From positions 19,280 to 83,279 of the forward strand of contig JACNJS010000087.1 of the NCBI GenBank assembly GCA_014382445.1: 64,000 nucleotides of DNA, written 5' to 3'. Positions 29,464 through 37,705 of this stretch are shown here, piece by piece (the stretch's first letter is position 1; every line of letters begins with the position of its first letter). Both the position numbers and the translations under genes were made by a program. Under the pieces are notes generated by a model. It did no database searches and was not told where the DNA came from. It saw only the letters and a list, made by a program, of their open reading frames with translations. This stretch comes from Bacteroidota bacterium. Its GTDB lineage: Bacteria > Bacteroidota > Bacteroidia > Bacteroidales > F082.

Positions 29464-30330
29464 ATGAGACAATTAAAAATAACAAAATCAATAACCAATC
29501 GAAACACAGCATCGCTTGACAAGTATTTGCAGGATATTGGCAAGGAAGGACTCATAACTGCCGAAGAAGAAGTAGCACTGGCCCGTAGAATTAAAAATGG
29601 AGACGCTGTAGCCCTTGAAAGACTTACCAAAGCAAATTTAAGGTTTGTGGTTTCGGTGTCAAAACAATATCAAAATCAGGGGCTTAGTTTGCCCGATATG
29701 ATTAATGAAGGAAACCTTGGATTAATAAAGGCAGCACAGAGATTTGACGAAACAAGGGGATTTAAGTTTATTTCATATGCAGTATGGTGGATCCGGCAAT
29801 CTATACTTCAAGCCATAGCCGAGCAGTCGCGAATTGTTCGCTTGCCACTTAATCAGGTTGGCTCTCTTAATAAAATAAAGAAGGTTTCATCTTTGCTTGA
29901 ACAACAATTTGAACGAGCTCCTTCCGAATCAGAAATTGCCATTGAACTGGAAGTTTCAAATCATAAAGTTAATTCAACATTGCGAATTGCCAATCGGTAT
30001 GTTTCTATGGATGAACCCATGGGACATGATGAAGATACTAAGTTTCTTGATTTTTTTGTACCGCCCGACACTAAAGAAGCTGATGAGTCGCTTATGATTG
30101 AATCTCTTGGTGGTGAAATTCAACGATCGCTGAGTACATTGAGTGAAAAAGAAAGAGACATATTGAATATGTATTATGGTATTGGCAGAAACTACAGCCT
30201 AACGCTTGAAGAAATTGGTGCAGAATTTGATTTAACTCGTGAAAGAGTGCGCCAGATTAAGGAGAGAGCAATTCAAAAGTTAAGGCATACTGCAAGAAGC
30301 CGTTTGCTCAAAGCCTATTTAGGGCAATAA
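29464..30330 (+). CDS. rpoD: primary sigma-70 factor RpoD (SigA)
   Basis: 288 residues from [13 protein letters not shown], the conserved N-terminus of the short Bacteroidota housekeeping sigma factor; an in-frame ATG at 29422 would add 14 atypical residues. Regions 1.2 to 4.2 are present. Region 2.4 is [14 protein letters not shown], and region 4.2 is [19 protein letters not shown]. Region 1.1 and the long non-conserved insert of proteobacterial RpoD are missing, as normal here. It directs transcription from the TAnnTTTG promoters of this group. Confidence 0.95.
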   Translation: MRQLKITKSITNRNTASLDKYLQDIGKEGLITAEEEVALARRIKNGDAVALERLTKANLRFVVSVSKQYQNQGLSLPDMINEGNLGLIKAAQRFDETRGFKFISYAVWWIRQSILQAIAEQSRIVRLPLNQVGSLNKIKKVSSLLEQQFERAPSESEIAIELEVSNHKVNSTLRIANRYVSMDEPMGHDEDTKFLDFFVPPDTKEADESLMIESLGGEIQRSLSTLSEKERDILNMYYGIGRNYSLTLEEIGAEFDLTRERVRQIKERAIQKLRHTARSRLLKAYLGQ

Positions 30331-30450
30331 AAAATAGTTAAGCGGCCAATGAAACCTCACCTCATATCCGTTGGTTTTAACCCCTACTAAACAAACAAAA
30401 TTAATGCTAGTAAATGATTATTAAGAATGTGTATAAAATAGCTAATTTTC

Positions 30451-30480
30451 ATTGATAATTATCTTCTTTTCTTAATTTTG
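30451..30480 (+). promoter_or_regulatory. candidate promoter of the GAPDH gene
   Basis: ATTG (30451-30454), 18 bases, then TAATTTTG (30473-30480), a full match to TAnnTTTG. It lies about 55 bases before the ATG at 30536 in a 205-bp gap that otherwise holds nothing I recognise. Confidence 0.5.
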
Positions 30481-30535
30481 CATCTACAGCTTAAGTTACT
30501 ACTTTCCTAAATAGTAATTCAAAAAATATTGAACA

Positions 30536-31999
30536 ATGGTAGAGAAAAAAAACATTAACGGAAATTACGAGAACTCCTTAAATGTGTGGGCAAACCAGGA
30601 GATGATCGCCAATGAGTTCATCAGTGTGTTGTCTAAGTTATTTTACAACAAATCAATTGAGCTGGTGTTGTTCAGAAGTCAGTTAATCGACCGAAGCGCA
30701 AGCCTTATATTGTACCGGCATTCATATGCTGAAAACATTATTAATCGGCAACTTAAGATTGAGGATTCTCTTGAGTTAGCAAAAGCAATTCTGCATTGCA
30801 ATATCATACCGTCAAAACTCGACATTGGTAAACTCAGCGGAGAATGGATTGCAGAAAAAGATAACTATGTTGATGCTGAAGATTTTATCAAAATAAAATT
30901 AAAAAATTACATTGAGGATAAACCAAAATTCAAACCTCCGGTTGATGTTGTACTTTACGGGTTTGGACGTATTGGAAGGTTATTGGCACGCGAGCTGATT
31001 ATACAGGGTAACGGCCATCAACTGAGAGTTCGGGCAATAGTAACAAGGAGTAATAGTGAAGAACAGATAGTTAAACGGGCTTCACTTCTTCGTCATGACT
31101 CGGTTCATGGTCCTTTTAGAGGTATTGCTATTGAGAACCTAAAAAATAAAACCATATATATTAACGGGCATGAAGTACTTATGCTTGCAGCAAATAATCC
31201 TGAAGATATTGATTATACTGAATATGGAATTAATAATGCAGTATTAATTGATAACACAGGTATTTACCGTGATCGTGAGGGGTTAGGCAGGCATCTTAAG
31301 GCAAAAGGAATATCTAAAGTAGTTCTTACGGCTCCCGGCAAAGGCGACATCCCTAATATTGTTTTTGGTGTAAACGATAAAACCGTTGATTATAAAAAGG
31401 AAACTATCTTCTCGGCTGCCTCCTGTACTACTAATGCTGCTGCTCCGGTTCTTGCAGTTATTGAAAAAGAGTTTGGAATTAAACAGGGGCATCTCGAAAC
31501 TGTTCATTCATATACCAACGACCAGAACCTGCTGGACAATATGCATAAAAAAACCCGTCGTGGGCGTTCAGCTCCCCTGAACCTGGTTATTACCGAAACA
31601 GGAGCAGCTAAAGCTGTTACCAAAATAATCCCAAGCCTTGTGGGCAAAATAACTGGTAATGCAATCCGGGTTCCCACTCCTAACGTTTCATTGGTAATAC
31701 TTAAATTAACTCTAAATAGAGAAACAAGTATTGAGGAAATAAATGAACTCATGAGACAAACTTCCTTATCGGGAGAATTAGTTGCTCAGGTGAAATATTC
31801 AACATCTGCCGATGCCGTTTCTTCTGATTTTATCAGCGAACCTGCAACATTAGTTTACGACAGTAATGCAACAATAGTATCTTCAGATAAAAAGAACATT
31901 GTAGTATATGTGTGGTACGACAACGAATTTGGATATGCCCTTCAGGTTATACGAGTAGCTAAAAATATGGCAGGTGTAAAACGCCCTACATATTATTAA
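30536..31999 (+). CDS. gap: long-form glyceraldehyde-3-phosphate dehydrogenase
   Basis: 487 residues against about 335 for the usual enzyme. About 135 extra N-terminal residues precede the Rossmann start V-V-L-Y-G-F-G-R-I-G-R-L. The catalytic cysteine is in S-A-A-S-C-T-T-N (near 297), and the paired histidine in E-T-V-H-S-Y-T-N-D-Q. The acidic residue after the second strand that binds the NAD ribose is replaced by I-V-T-R-S-N-S, which suggests altered cofactor preference, perhaps NADP. Such long forms are known in Bacteroidota and some Gammaproteobacteria. Glycolytic or gluconeogenic direction not settled. Confidence 0.88.
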   Translation: MVEKKNINGNYENSLNVWANQEMIANEFISVLSKLFYNKSIELVLFRSQLIDRSASLILYRHSYAENIINRQLKIEDSLELAKAILHCNIIPSKLDIGKLSGEWIAEKDNYVDAEDFIKIKLKNYIEDKPKFKPPVDVVLYGFGRIGRLLARELIIQGNGHQLRVRAIVTRSNSEEQIVKRASLLRHDSVHGPFRGIAIENLKNKTIYINGHEVLMLAANNPEDIDYTEYGINNAVLIDNTGIYRDREGLGRHLKAKGISKVVLTAPGKGDIPNIVFGVNDKTVDYKKETIFSAASCTTNAAAPVLAVIEKEFGIKQGHLETVHSYTNDQNLLDNMHKKTRRGRSAPLNLVITETGAAKAVTKIIPSLVGKITGNAIRVPTPNVSLVILKLTLNRETSIEEINELMRQTSLSGELVAQVKYSTSADAVSSDFISEPATLVYDSNATIVSSDKKNIVVYVWYDNEFGYALQVIRVAKNMAGVKRPTYY

Positions 32000-32079
32000 T
32001 GATTCATGATTGGAAATTATAAATGGCTTAAATGTGTAAAACTTTAGGGCTACTAACTAATCGGTTCAGGTACGATTAT

Positions 32080-32087
32080 TATCTTTG
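32080..32087 (+). promoter_or_regulatory. candidate -7 element upstream of pyrG
   Basis: TATCTTTG fits TAnnTTTG and lies 32 bases before the pyrG ATG. No clear TTTG partner is seen at the expected distance upstream. Confidence 0.35.
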
Positions 32088-32119
32088 TGCTTCGTTAAAA
32101 AAAAATTCCCATCGAGAAT

Positions 32120-33742
32120 ATGAAAAAGAATGTTAAGTACATTTTTGTAACCGGCGGTGTTTCATCATCCCTTGGCAAAGGCATTATCTCTGCATCATTG
32201 GCAAAGCTGCTTCAGGGTCGTGGGTTTTCAGTAACAATACAAAAACTCGACCCGTATATCAATATCGACCCGGGAACCCTTAACCCATATGAACATGGAG
32301 AATGCTACGTAACTGATGACGGTGCTGAAACTGACCTCGACCTTGGCCATTACGAACGTTTCTCAAACACACCTACTTCACAGGCAAATAACGTAACTAC
32401 CGGACGAATTTATCAAAACGTAATCAGCAAGGAAAGAAAAGGAGAGTATCTGGGTACAACAGTACAAGTGGTTCCACATATTACCGATGAAATTAAAAGA
32501 AGTATTCAAATATTAGGACAAACAAACAATTACGATTTTGTTATTACTGAAATTGGAGGAACCGTTGGCGACATTGAGTCATTCCCTTTTATTGAAAGCG
32601 TAAGACAAATGAAATGGGAGCTTGGCAGCAATTGCGCAGTAGTACACCTTACTCTTGTTCCCTTCTTAAAAGCAGCAGGAGAACTAAAAACGAAACCTAC
32701 ACAACATTCGGTAAAAACAATGTTGGAACAGGGAGTTCAGCCCGATATTATTGTTTGCAGAACCGAACATCACCTTAACGAGGGTATTAAACGTAAAATC
32801 GCCCAATTCTGCAATGTTTCGCCAACATCAGTTATTGAATCCATTGATGCAGAAACGATTTATGATGTACCGCTACTAATGCGTGAAGAAAAGCTTGATA
32901 TTGAAGTACTTTCAGTTACTAACACTCCTATACCCGAAAAACTTGATCTGAGAAATTGGGAGCGGTTTGTGCACAGATTAAAAAATCCGGTAGGCAATGT
33001 AAACATTGGTTTAATAGGAAAATATGTTGAACTTAAAGATGCTTACAAATCAATAAACGAAGCTCTTGTTCATGGCGGTACCGAAAACGAATACAAGGTA
33101 AATATTGTTAGTATTCAATCGGAAAAAATCAGCGCTAAAAATGTTGCTAAAAAATTATCGGGACTTCATGGCATACTTGTTGCCCCCGGGTTTGGGGGGA
33201 GAGGTATTGATGGTAAAATTGAAGCTATTAAATATGCACGTGAAAACAGAATCCCATTTTTAGGTATATGTTTAGGAATGCAATGTGCTGCAATTGAATT
33301 TTCCAGAAACGTTCTCGGACTAATAGGGGCACATACTACCGAAATCGACATAGATTCTCCATATCCGGTAATCGACCTAATGGAAAATCAGAAAAGTGTT
33401 ACAAACCTTGGTGGCAGCATGAGGTTAGGGCTGTATGACTGTCATATCGAAAAAGATACATTAACCTATAAAGAATATCAAAAGCAGGACGTCAAAGAAA
33501 GGCATCGACATCGTTTCGAGTTTAATAATGATTACAAATCACGTTTCGCTGAAAATGGAATGCGATTGTCAGGGATAAATCCGCGAGAGAATCTTGTTGA
33601 AATCATTGAGCTTGAAAACCACCCCTGGTTTATTGGCGTACAATTTCATCCTGAATATAAGAGTACGGTTAAAGAACCTCATCCTTTATTTATTGGTTTT
33701 GTACGGGCAGCCATTAATTATAAAAAGACATTTGTGAAGTAA
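32120..33742 (+). CDS. pyrG: CTP synthase
   Basis: 540 residues, normal length. The N-terminal synthase domain starts K-Y-I-F-V-T-G-G-V-S-S-S-L-G-K-G (P-loop). The C-terminal class I glutamine amidotransferase domain (about 295-535) has the nucleophile cysteine in F-L-G-I-C-L-G-M-Q (near 383) and the His-Glu pair in F-H-P-E-Y-K-S (near 511). It makes CTP from UTP, ATP and glutamine. Convergent with the small ribbon-helix-helix gene; 44 bp lie between the stops. Confidence 0.97.
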   Translation: MKKNVKYIFVTGGVSSSLGKGIISASLAKLLQGRGFSVTIQKLDPYINIDPGTLNPYEHGECYVTDDGAETDLDLGHYERFSNTPTSQANNVTTGRIYQNVISKERKGEYLGTTVQVVPHITDEIKRSIQILGQTNNYDFVITEIGGTVGDIESFPFIESVRQMKWELGSNCAVVHLTLVPFLKAAGELKTKPTQHSVKTMLEQGVQPDIIVCRTEHHLNEGIKRKIAQFCNVSPTSVIESIDAETIYDVPLLMREEKLDIEVLSVTNTPIPEKLDLRNWERFVHRLKNPVGNVNIGLIGKYVELKDAYKSINEALVHGGTENEYKVNIVSIQSEKISAKNVAKKLSGLHGILVAPGFGGRGIDGKIEAIKYARENRIPFLGICLGMQCAAIEFSRNVLGLIGAHTTEIDIDSPYPVIDLMENQKSVTNLGGSMRLGLYDCHIEKDTLTYKEYQKQDVKERHRHRFEFNNDYKSRFAENGMRLSGINPRENLVEIIELENHPWFIGVQFHPEYKSTVKEPHPLFIGFVRAAINYKKTFVK

Positions 33743-33786
33743 GTATTTTGGAAGTAAGAAATGATAAAATTTTTAGACTTCAACCT

Positions 33787-33939
33787 TTACTTTTTCTTCC
33801 TTCCTGCTTTCAACAGAGCATTGTTCAGTATCCACTCAATATGTCCATTAGCGCTACGAAATTCGTCCTGCGCCCATTTCTCAAGAGCATCCATTACTTC
33901 AGGCTGAATGCGTAGCACAAATGACTTCTTTTTTGCCAT
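33787..33939 (-). CDS. 50-residue Arc-type ribbon-helix-helix protein
   Basis: Starts MAKKKSFVLRIQPEVMDAL and ends G-R-K-K-K. The pattern is an N-terminal beta strand with alternating residues (S-F-V-L-R-I), then two helices separated by a turn (F-R-S-A-N-G-H-I-E-W-I-L-N-N-A-L). This fits the ribbon-helix-helix DNA-binding fold of Arc family members. Its ATG overlaps the TAA of the upstream gene by one base (TAATG), so it is co-translated. Its likely role is binding DNA, perhaps autoregulation of this operon. No toxin-like partner is seen. Confidence 0.8.
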   Translation of the reverse strand: MAKKKSFVLRIQPEVMDALEKWAQDEFRSANGHIEWILNNALLKAGRKKK

Positions 33940-34472
33940 TACTTATTAACCTCCATCATTTTCTTCATACTTCGCAATAGTGCATCTCCTCTCTGTGTGC
34001 CAATCAGCACCTTCTTTCTATTTTTCAGATATAGTTGCAAGCCAATTTTGCCTCTAACATTGTATGCTTTTCCTATTCCTTTTTTTCCTTGTTTTACACC
34101 CCAGCCACCATACTCACTGATAGGTTTATATTCACGAATTTCAAATTTTTCAATATTAGATTTATTGTAAATTCTTGGTTTGCTGAAATAAGGTTTGAAA
34201 GTAATATTAAGACTTTCGTTGGTAACCTCCACCTCTAATTTTGAACTAAACAATAAAAAGCCCATAACAACCAGCACTATAGTAACAAGAAAAGCTGTTA
34301 ACAAAAAACCCGTATCCGAGATCGGTTTATCACCCCATGGTTGCTTTAAAACAAATTGATGATAGGATGCTATTAAAAAAAATATAACAGGAACAGCATA
34401 AATTCCTCCCATAAAAAAATAAAGAGGCATTGAACCAAACTTTTGCTCTTCTTTAAAAAGAATTTTTTTCAT
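33939..34472 (-). CDS. two-helix membrane protein with a PH-like cytoplasmic tail
   Basis: 177 residues. Two hydrophobic helices (about 16-40 and 54-75) are followed by about 95 residues of short strands, including L-E-V-E-V-T-N-E-S-L-N-I-T and I-E-K-F-E-I-R-E-Y. The last segment is L-I-G-T-Q-R-G-D-A-L-L-R-S-M. This resembles bacterial PH-like (bPH2-type) tails, but I could not match a named family. Middle gene of the SPFH / membrane / ribbon-helix-helix unit, which suggests a membrane complex with the SPFH protein. Confidence 0.65.
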   Translation of the reverse strand: MKKILFKEEQKFGSMPLYFFMGGIYAVPVIFFLIASYHQFVLKQPWGDKPISDTGFLLTAFLVTIVLVVMGFLLFSSKLEVEVTNESLNITFKPYFSKPRIYNKSNIEKFEIREYKPISEYGGWGVKQGKKGIGKAYNVRGKIGLQLYLKNRKKVLIGTQRGDALLRSMKKMMEVNK

Positions 34473-34567
34473 TTGATTATTTTATCTCATTTTAAATTTA
34501 CCTGATTTTTATAGTGAAAATCTTTTTAATCTAAAATGAATTTTATTAATTAAACCATTCTATCATT

Positions 34568-35419
34568 CTAATATATCGATCCCGTATTAATAATCGGCGA
34601 AACATCCTTATCAGATGTTAGTACAACCATAAGGTTACTTACCATAGTAGCTTTTTTATCTTCATCAAACTCAATAATGTTTTTTGCCGACAATGATTCT
34701 AATGCCATTTCAACCATACTAACTGCTCCTTCTACAATTTTGAATCTTGCAGCTACTATAGCCGTTGCCTGCTGACGCTTAAGCATTGCTCCGGCAATTT
34801 CCTGTGCATAGGCGATATAATTTATTCGAGCTTCAATTACCTCAATACCTGCAATAGAAAGGCGTTCAGTTATTTCATCTTCAAGCATTTTGTTTACATC
34901 TTCACCTCCGCCACGCAAAGTTATATTGGCATCCTCATCTTCAAAATTATCATAAGGATAATGTCCGGCAAGTTTACGTATTGCTGCTTCACTTTGAATA
35001 TCAACAAAGTGTACATAATCGTCAACATCAAATGCTGCATTATACGTATTGTTAACCCTCCAAACCATAACTACACCAATCATAACGGGGTTTCCGATCT
35101 TATCATTAACTTTAATAGGCTCGCTATCGAGATTTCTTGCTCTGAGCGATATTTTCTTTCTGGTGAAAAACGGATTAACCCACCAAAACCCATTTTTCTT
35201 AACCGTGCCCTTGTAAGCACCAAATAAAACTAACACACTCGACTCATTTGGATTTACAATCATCAACCCGATAATCGCAAACACTCCAAGAAGAATAAAT
35301 ATAACCGCCCAAATTAGTTTAATTAAAATGATAAGGAAAATAGGCGGCACAATAAGCATAAAGATTACAAACAGGGCTAAGTAGCCCGATATTGGTGAAA
35401 ATTCAATTTCTTTTTTCAT
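34568..35419 (-). CDS. SPFH (band 7 / stomatin-like) domain protein
   Basis: 283 residues. Two hydrophobic stretches at about 14-50 precede the band 7 domain, with N-P-N-E-S-S-V-L-V-L-F-G-A-Y-K-G and later R-L-S-I-A-G-I-E-V-I-E-A-R-I. Next come a heptad-like helix rich in Ala/Gln/Arg (A-M-L-K-R-Q-Q-A-T-A-I) and a short tail. SPFH proteins form membrane-bound rings or microdomains, often with a protease or membrane partner. First gene of a three-gene operon. A Bacteroidota-type promoter lies 41 bp upstream of its ATG. Confidence 0.9.
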   Translation of the reverse strand: MKKEIEFSPISGYLALFVIFMLIVPPIFLIILIKLIWAVIFILLGVFAIIGLMIVNPNESSVLVLFGAYKGTVKKNGFWWVNPFFTRKKISLRARNLDSEPIKVNDKIGNPVMIGVVMVWRVNNTYNAAFDVDDYVHFVDIQSEAAIRKLAGHYPYDNFEDEDANITLRGGGEDVNKMLEDEITERLSIAGIEVIEARINYIAYAQEIAGAMLKRQQATAIVAARFKIVEGAVSMVEMALESLSAKNIIEFDEDKKATMVSNLMVVLTSDKDVSPIINTGSIY

Positions 35420-35459
35420 AGTACTATATTTATATTATTATGATATTATTTTAATATCA

Positions 35460-35491
35460 CAAAAGTAATTCATTTTGTATCACTTGTCAAG
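35460..35491 (-). promoter_or_regulatory. promoter of the SPFH operon
   Basis: On the minus strand: CTTG, 20 bases, TACTTTTG. The second box is a full match to TAnnTTTG and the first differs by one base from TTTG. The predicted leader is about 35 nt. Confidence 0.48.
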
Positions 35492-35642
35492 GGTTTTTTG
35501 TACTTTTTTATGAAAAATAGTTTCTGACATACTAACTTTTGCAAACTGTTATCAGGATAGATTCACCTATCTCATTAGCTCTCTGTATCTTACTATATAA
35601 TTGGGGCAATCCTGTATTTTTCAACTATTCAATAATTCTCAA

Positions 35643-35650
35643 TATATTTG
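35643..35650 (+). promoter_or_regulatory. candidate -7 element of yidC
   Basis: TATATTTG followed by C, a full TAnnTTTGC match, 84 bases before the yidC ATG. Upstream at the expected distance is only TTTC. The long leader would be 75-80 nt. Confidence 0.4.
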
Positions 35651-35734
35651 CAAACTTATTTTCTGATATCGGGAATTATACAAAACGATAAAAAATTCAC
35701 ATGAAACTCTCATGTAAAAAATAAATTATTTAAG

Positions 35735-37645
35735 ATGAATAAAAACTCAATAATAGGCTTCATCCTCATAGCTGGAATAATGATTGGTTATACATACTGG
35801 ATGGCACCGTCGGAGGAGGAGATTTCTAAACAACACTATGCAGATTCTATAGCGCAGGTTCAAAGGCAGAAAAATGAAGCACTTGCCAAGTCGGCAGAGG
35901 TACTTAAGCTGGAATCACAAACTGATTCACCACCAAGTGAAGTTATCCAACAAACCTCAGAAACATACTCTGATTTAAAAAACAAATACGATCTATTTGC
36001 AAACGCAGCTGTTGGCGTTGAACAAATATATATTATTGAAAACGATCTGGTTAAGATTGAAATAAGTAATAAAGGGGGCTATGTTAAAACCGTTGAATTA
36101 AAGAAATATGAAACGTATGATTCACTTCCGGTTATACTTTTTAATCCTCGTACTTCTAAATTTGGGTTGTCTTTCTTTTCTAATAACAGAATTATTAATA
36201 CTGAGAATTTCTATTTCACACCGTCTGAATTTGTCTCTCCAAACATGTTTGTTTCAGGCACCAATTCTTTATCTTTCAGCTTTAGATTATATACCGGTAC
36301 AGATAAAGGGATTATAAATAGTAACAGCTACATTGAGTACCTTTATAAAATAACTGGCAACAACTACCTGTTTGATTTTACTATAAACATAGTTGGTATG
36401 GAGGGTGTTATATCTTCTAATTCCAGTTATGTTGATTTAAACTGGTTTGCCGATCTGCGACAGCAGGAAAAAACTATCGACCAATTTAACGGATCAACGA
36501 TCTATTACAAATACTATCAGGATGAAGTTGATTATATGTCGGAAACAGATGACGATGAGGAACAAATAACCACAAAGTTGAAGTGGGTTTCTTTTAAGCA
36601 ACGATTCTTTTCATCAACAATAATAGCTAAAAATCCTTTTAGTAACGGTAAACTTAAAGTGTTTGAAAAAGAAAATCCCCCATCCGACAGATACCTCAAA
36701 TCGATGGAGGCTGATTTTGAACTTCCCATTAATCTGAAAGGTGAAACCAGCATACCGTTTTCATTTTATTTTGGACCAAATAAGTTTTATACATTAAAAT
36801 CTTATGACCTAGACCTCGAACGCCAAATACCAATTGGTTGGGGATTATTCATTCTTGCCTGGATAAATGAATATATTGTAATCCCTACTTTCGATTGGCT
36901 TGGTGGTTATGGCTGGAATTACGGCATAGTTATTCTCGTGTTAACAATAATGCTGAAAATTCTTTTGTTTCCAATAGCTTACAAAACCTATTATTCATCA
37001 GCTAAGATGCGGGTATTAAAACCTGAAGTAGACGAATTATCGAAAAAATATCCCAAAAAGGAAGATGCAATGAAGAAACAGCAAGCGGTTATGGGTTTAT
37101 ATAAAAAAGCAGGCGCTAACCCTGCGGCCGGTTGTGTACCAATGCTTCTTCAAATGCCTATTCTTTTTGCCATGTTCAGGTTTTTCCCTGCCTCAATTGA
37201 GCTCAGGCAACAGCCATTTTTATGGGCTCACGACTTATCGAGCTACGATTCAATAGCAAGCCTGCCATTTAATATACCTTTTTATGGTGATCATGTAAGT
37301 CTCTTTACATTATTAATGACAGTTTCAACTATAATGTACACATACCTGAATAACCAAATGATGGCTTCACAAACGCAAATGCCAGGTATGAAGACTATGA
37401 TGTACTTAATGCCAATTATGTTCCTGGGTATTTTTAACAGCTATGCCTCTGGTTTGAGCTACTATTATTTTCTTGCCAATGTGATTACATTTGCCCAGAT
37501 GTTTGTTTTCAGGTATGCAATAAATGAGGACAAATTACGTGCTAAGATTGAACTAAATAAAAAGAAACCACCAAAGAAAAAATCAGCTTTCCAAAAAAGA
37601 CTTGAAGAAGCTGCTCGGCAAAAAAGCTCAGGTAAAAAGCATTAA
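35735..37645 (+). CDS. yidC: membrane protein insertase YidC
   Basis: 636 residues. Helix 1 lies at 5-21, a large periplasmic beta domain at about 85-355, then five helices from about 370. The core includes A-Y-K-T-Y-Y-S-S-A-K-M-R and M-P-I-L-F-A-M-F-R-F-F-P-A, with the conserved hydrophilic-groove arginine in the R-V-L-K-P-E segment. The tail is basic (K-K-K-P-P-K-K-K-S-A-F), typical for ribosome contact. It inserts inner-membrane proteins with or without SecYEG. Confidence 0.95.
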   Translation: MNKNSIIGFILIAGIMIGYTYWMAPSEEEISKQHYADSIAQVQRQKNEALAKSAEVLKLESQTDSPPSEVIQQTSETYSDLKNKYDLFANAAVGVEQIYIIENDLVKIEISNKGGYVKTVELKKYETYDSLPVILFNPRTSKFGLSFFSNNRIINTENFYFTPSEFVSPNMFVSGTNSLSFSFRLYTGTDKGIINSNSYIEYLYKITGNNYLFDFTINIVGMEGVISSNSSYVDLNWFADLRQQEKTIDQFNGSTIYYKYYQDEVDYMSETDDDEEQITTKLKWVSFKQRFFSSTIIAKNPFSNGKLKVFEKENPPSDRYLKSMEADFELPINLKGETSIPFSFYFGPNKFYTLKSYDLDLERQIPIGWGLFILAWINEYIVIPTFDWLGGYGWNYGIVILVLTIMLKILLFPIAYKTYYSSAKMRVLKPEVDELSKKYPKKEDAMKKQQAVMGLYKKAGANPAAGCVPMLLQMPILFAMFRFFPASIELRQQPFLWAHDLSSYDSIASLPFNIPFYGDHVSLFTLLMTVSTIMYTYLNNQMMASQTQMPGMKTMMYLMPIMFLGIFNSYASGLSYYYFLANVITFAQMFVFRYAINEDKLRAKIELNKKKPPKKKSAFQKRLEEAARQKSSGKKH

Positions 37646-37705
37646 GTTTTTACAGATTACGGCATATATTATCACAATAACTCAATATACATCATAGTAA
37701 TATTA

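Noticed and set aside
33787..34472. Ribbon-helix-helix gene as the antitoxin of a toxin-antitoxin pair
   Set aside because: The adjacent gene encodes a membrane protein without toxin-like features, and the third gene is an SPFH protein.
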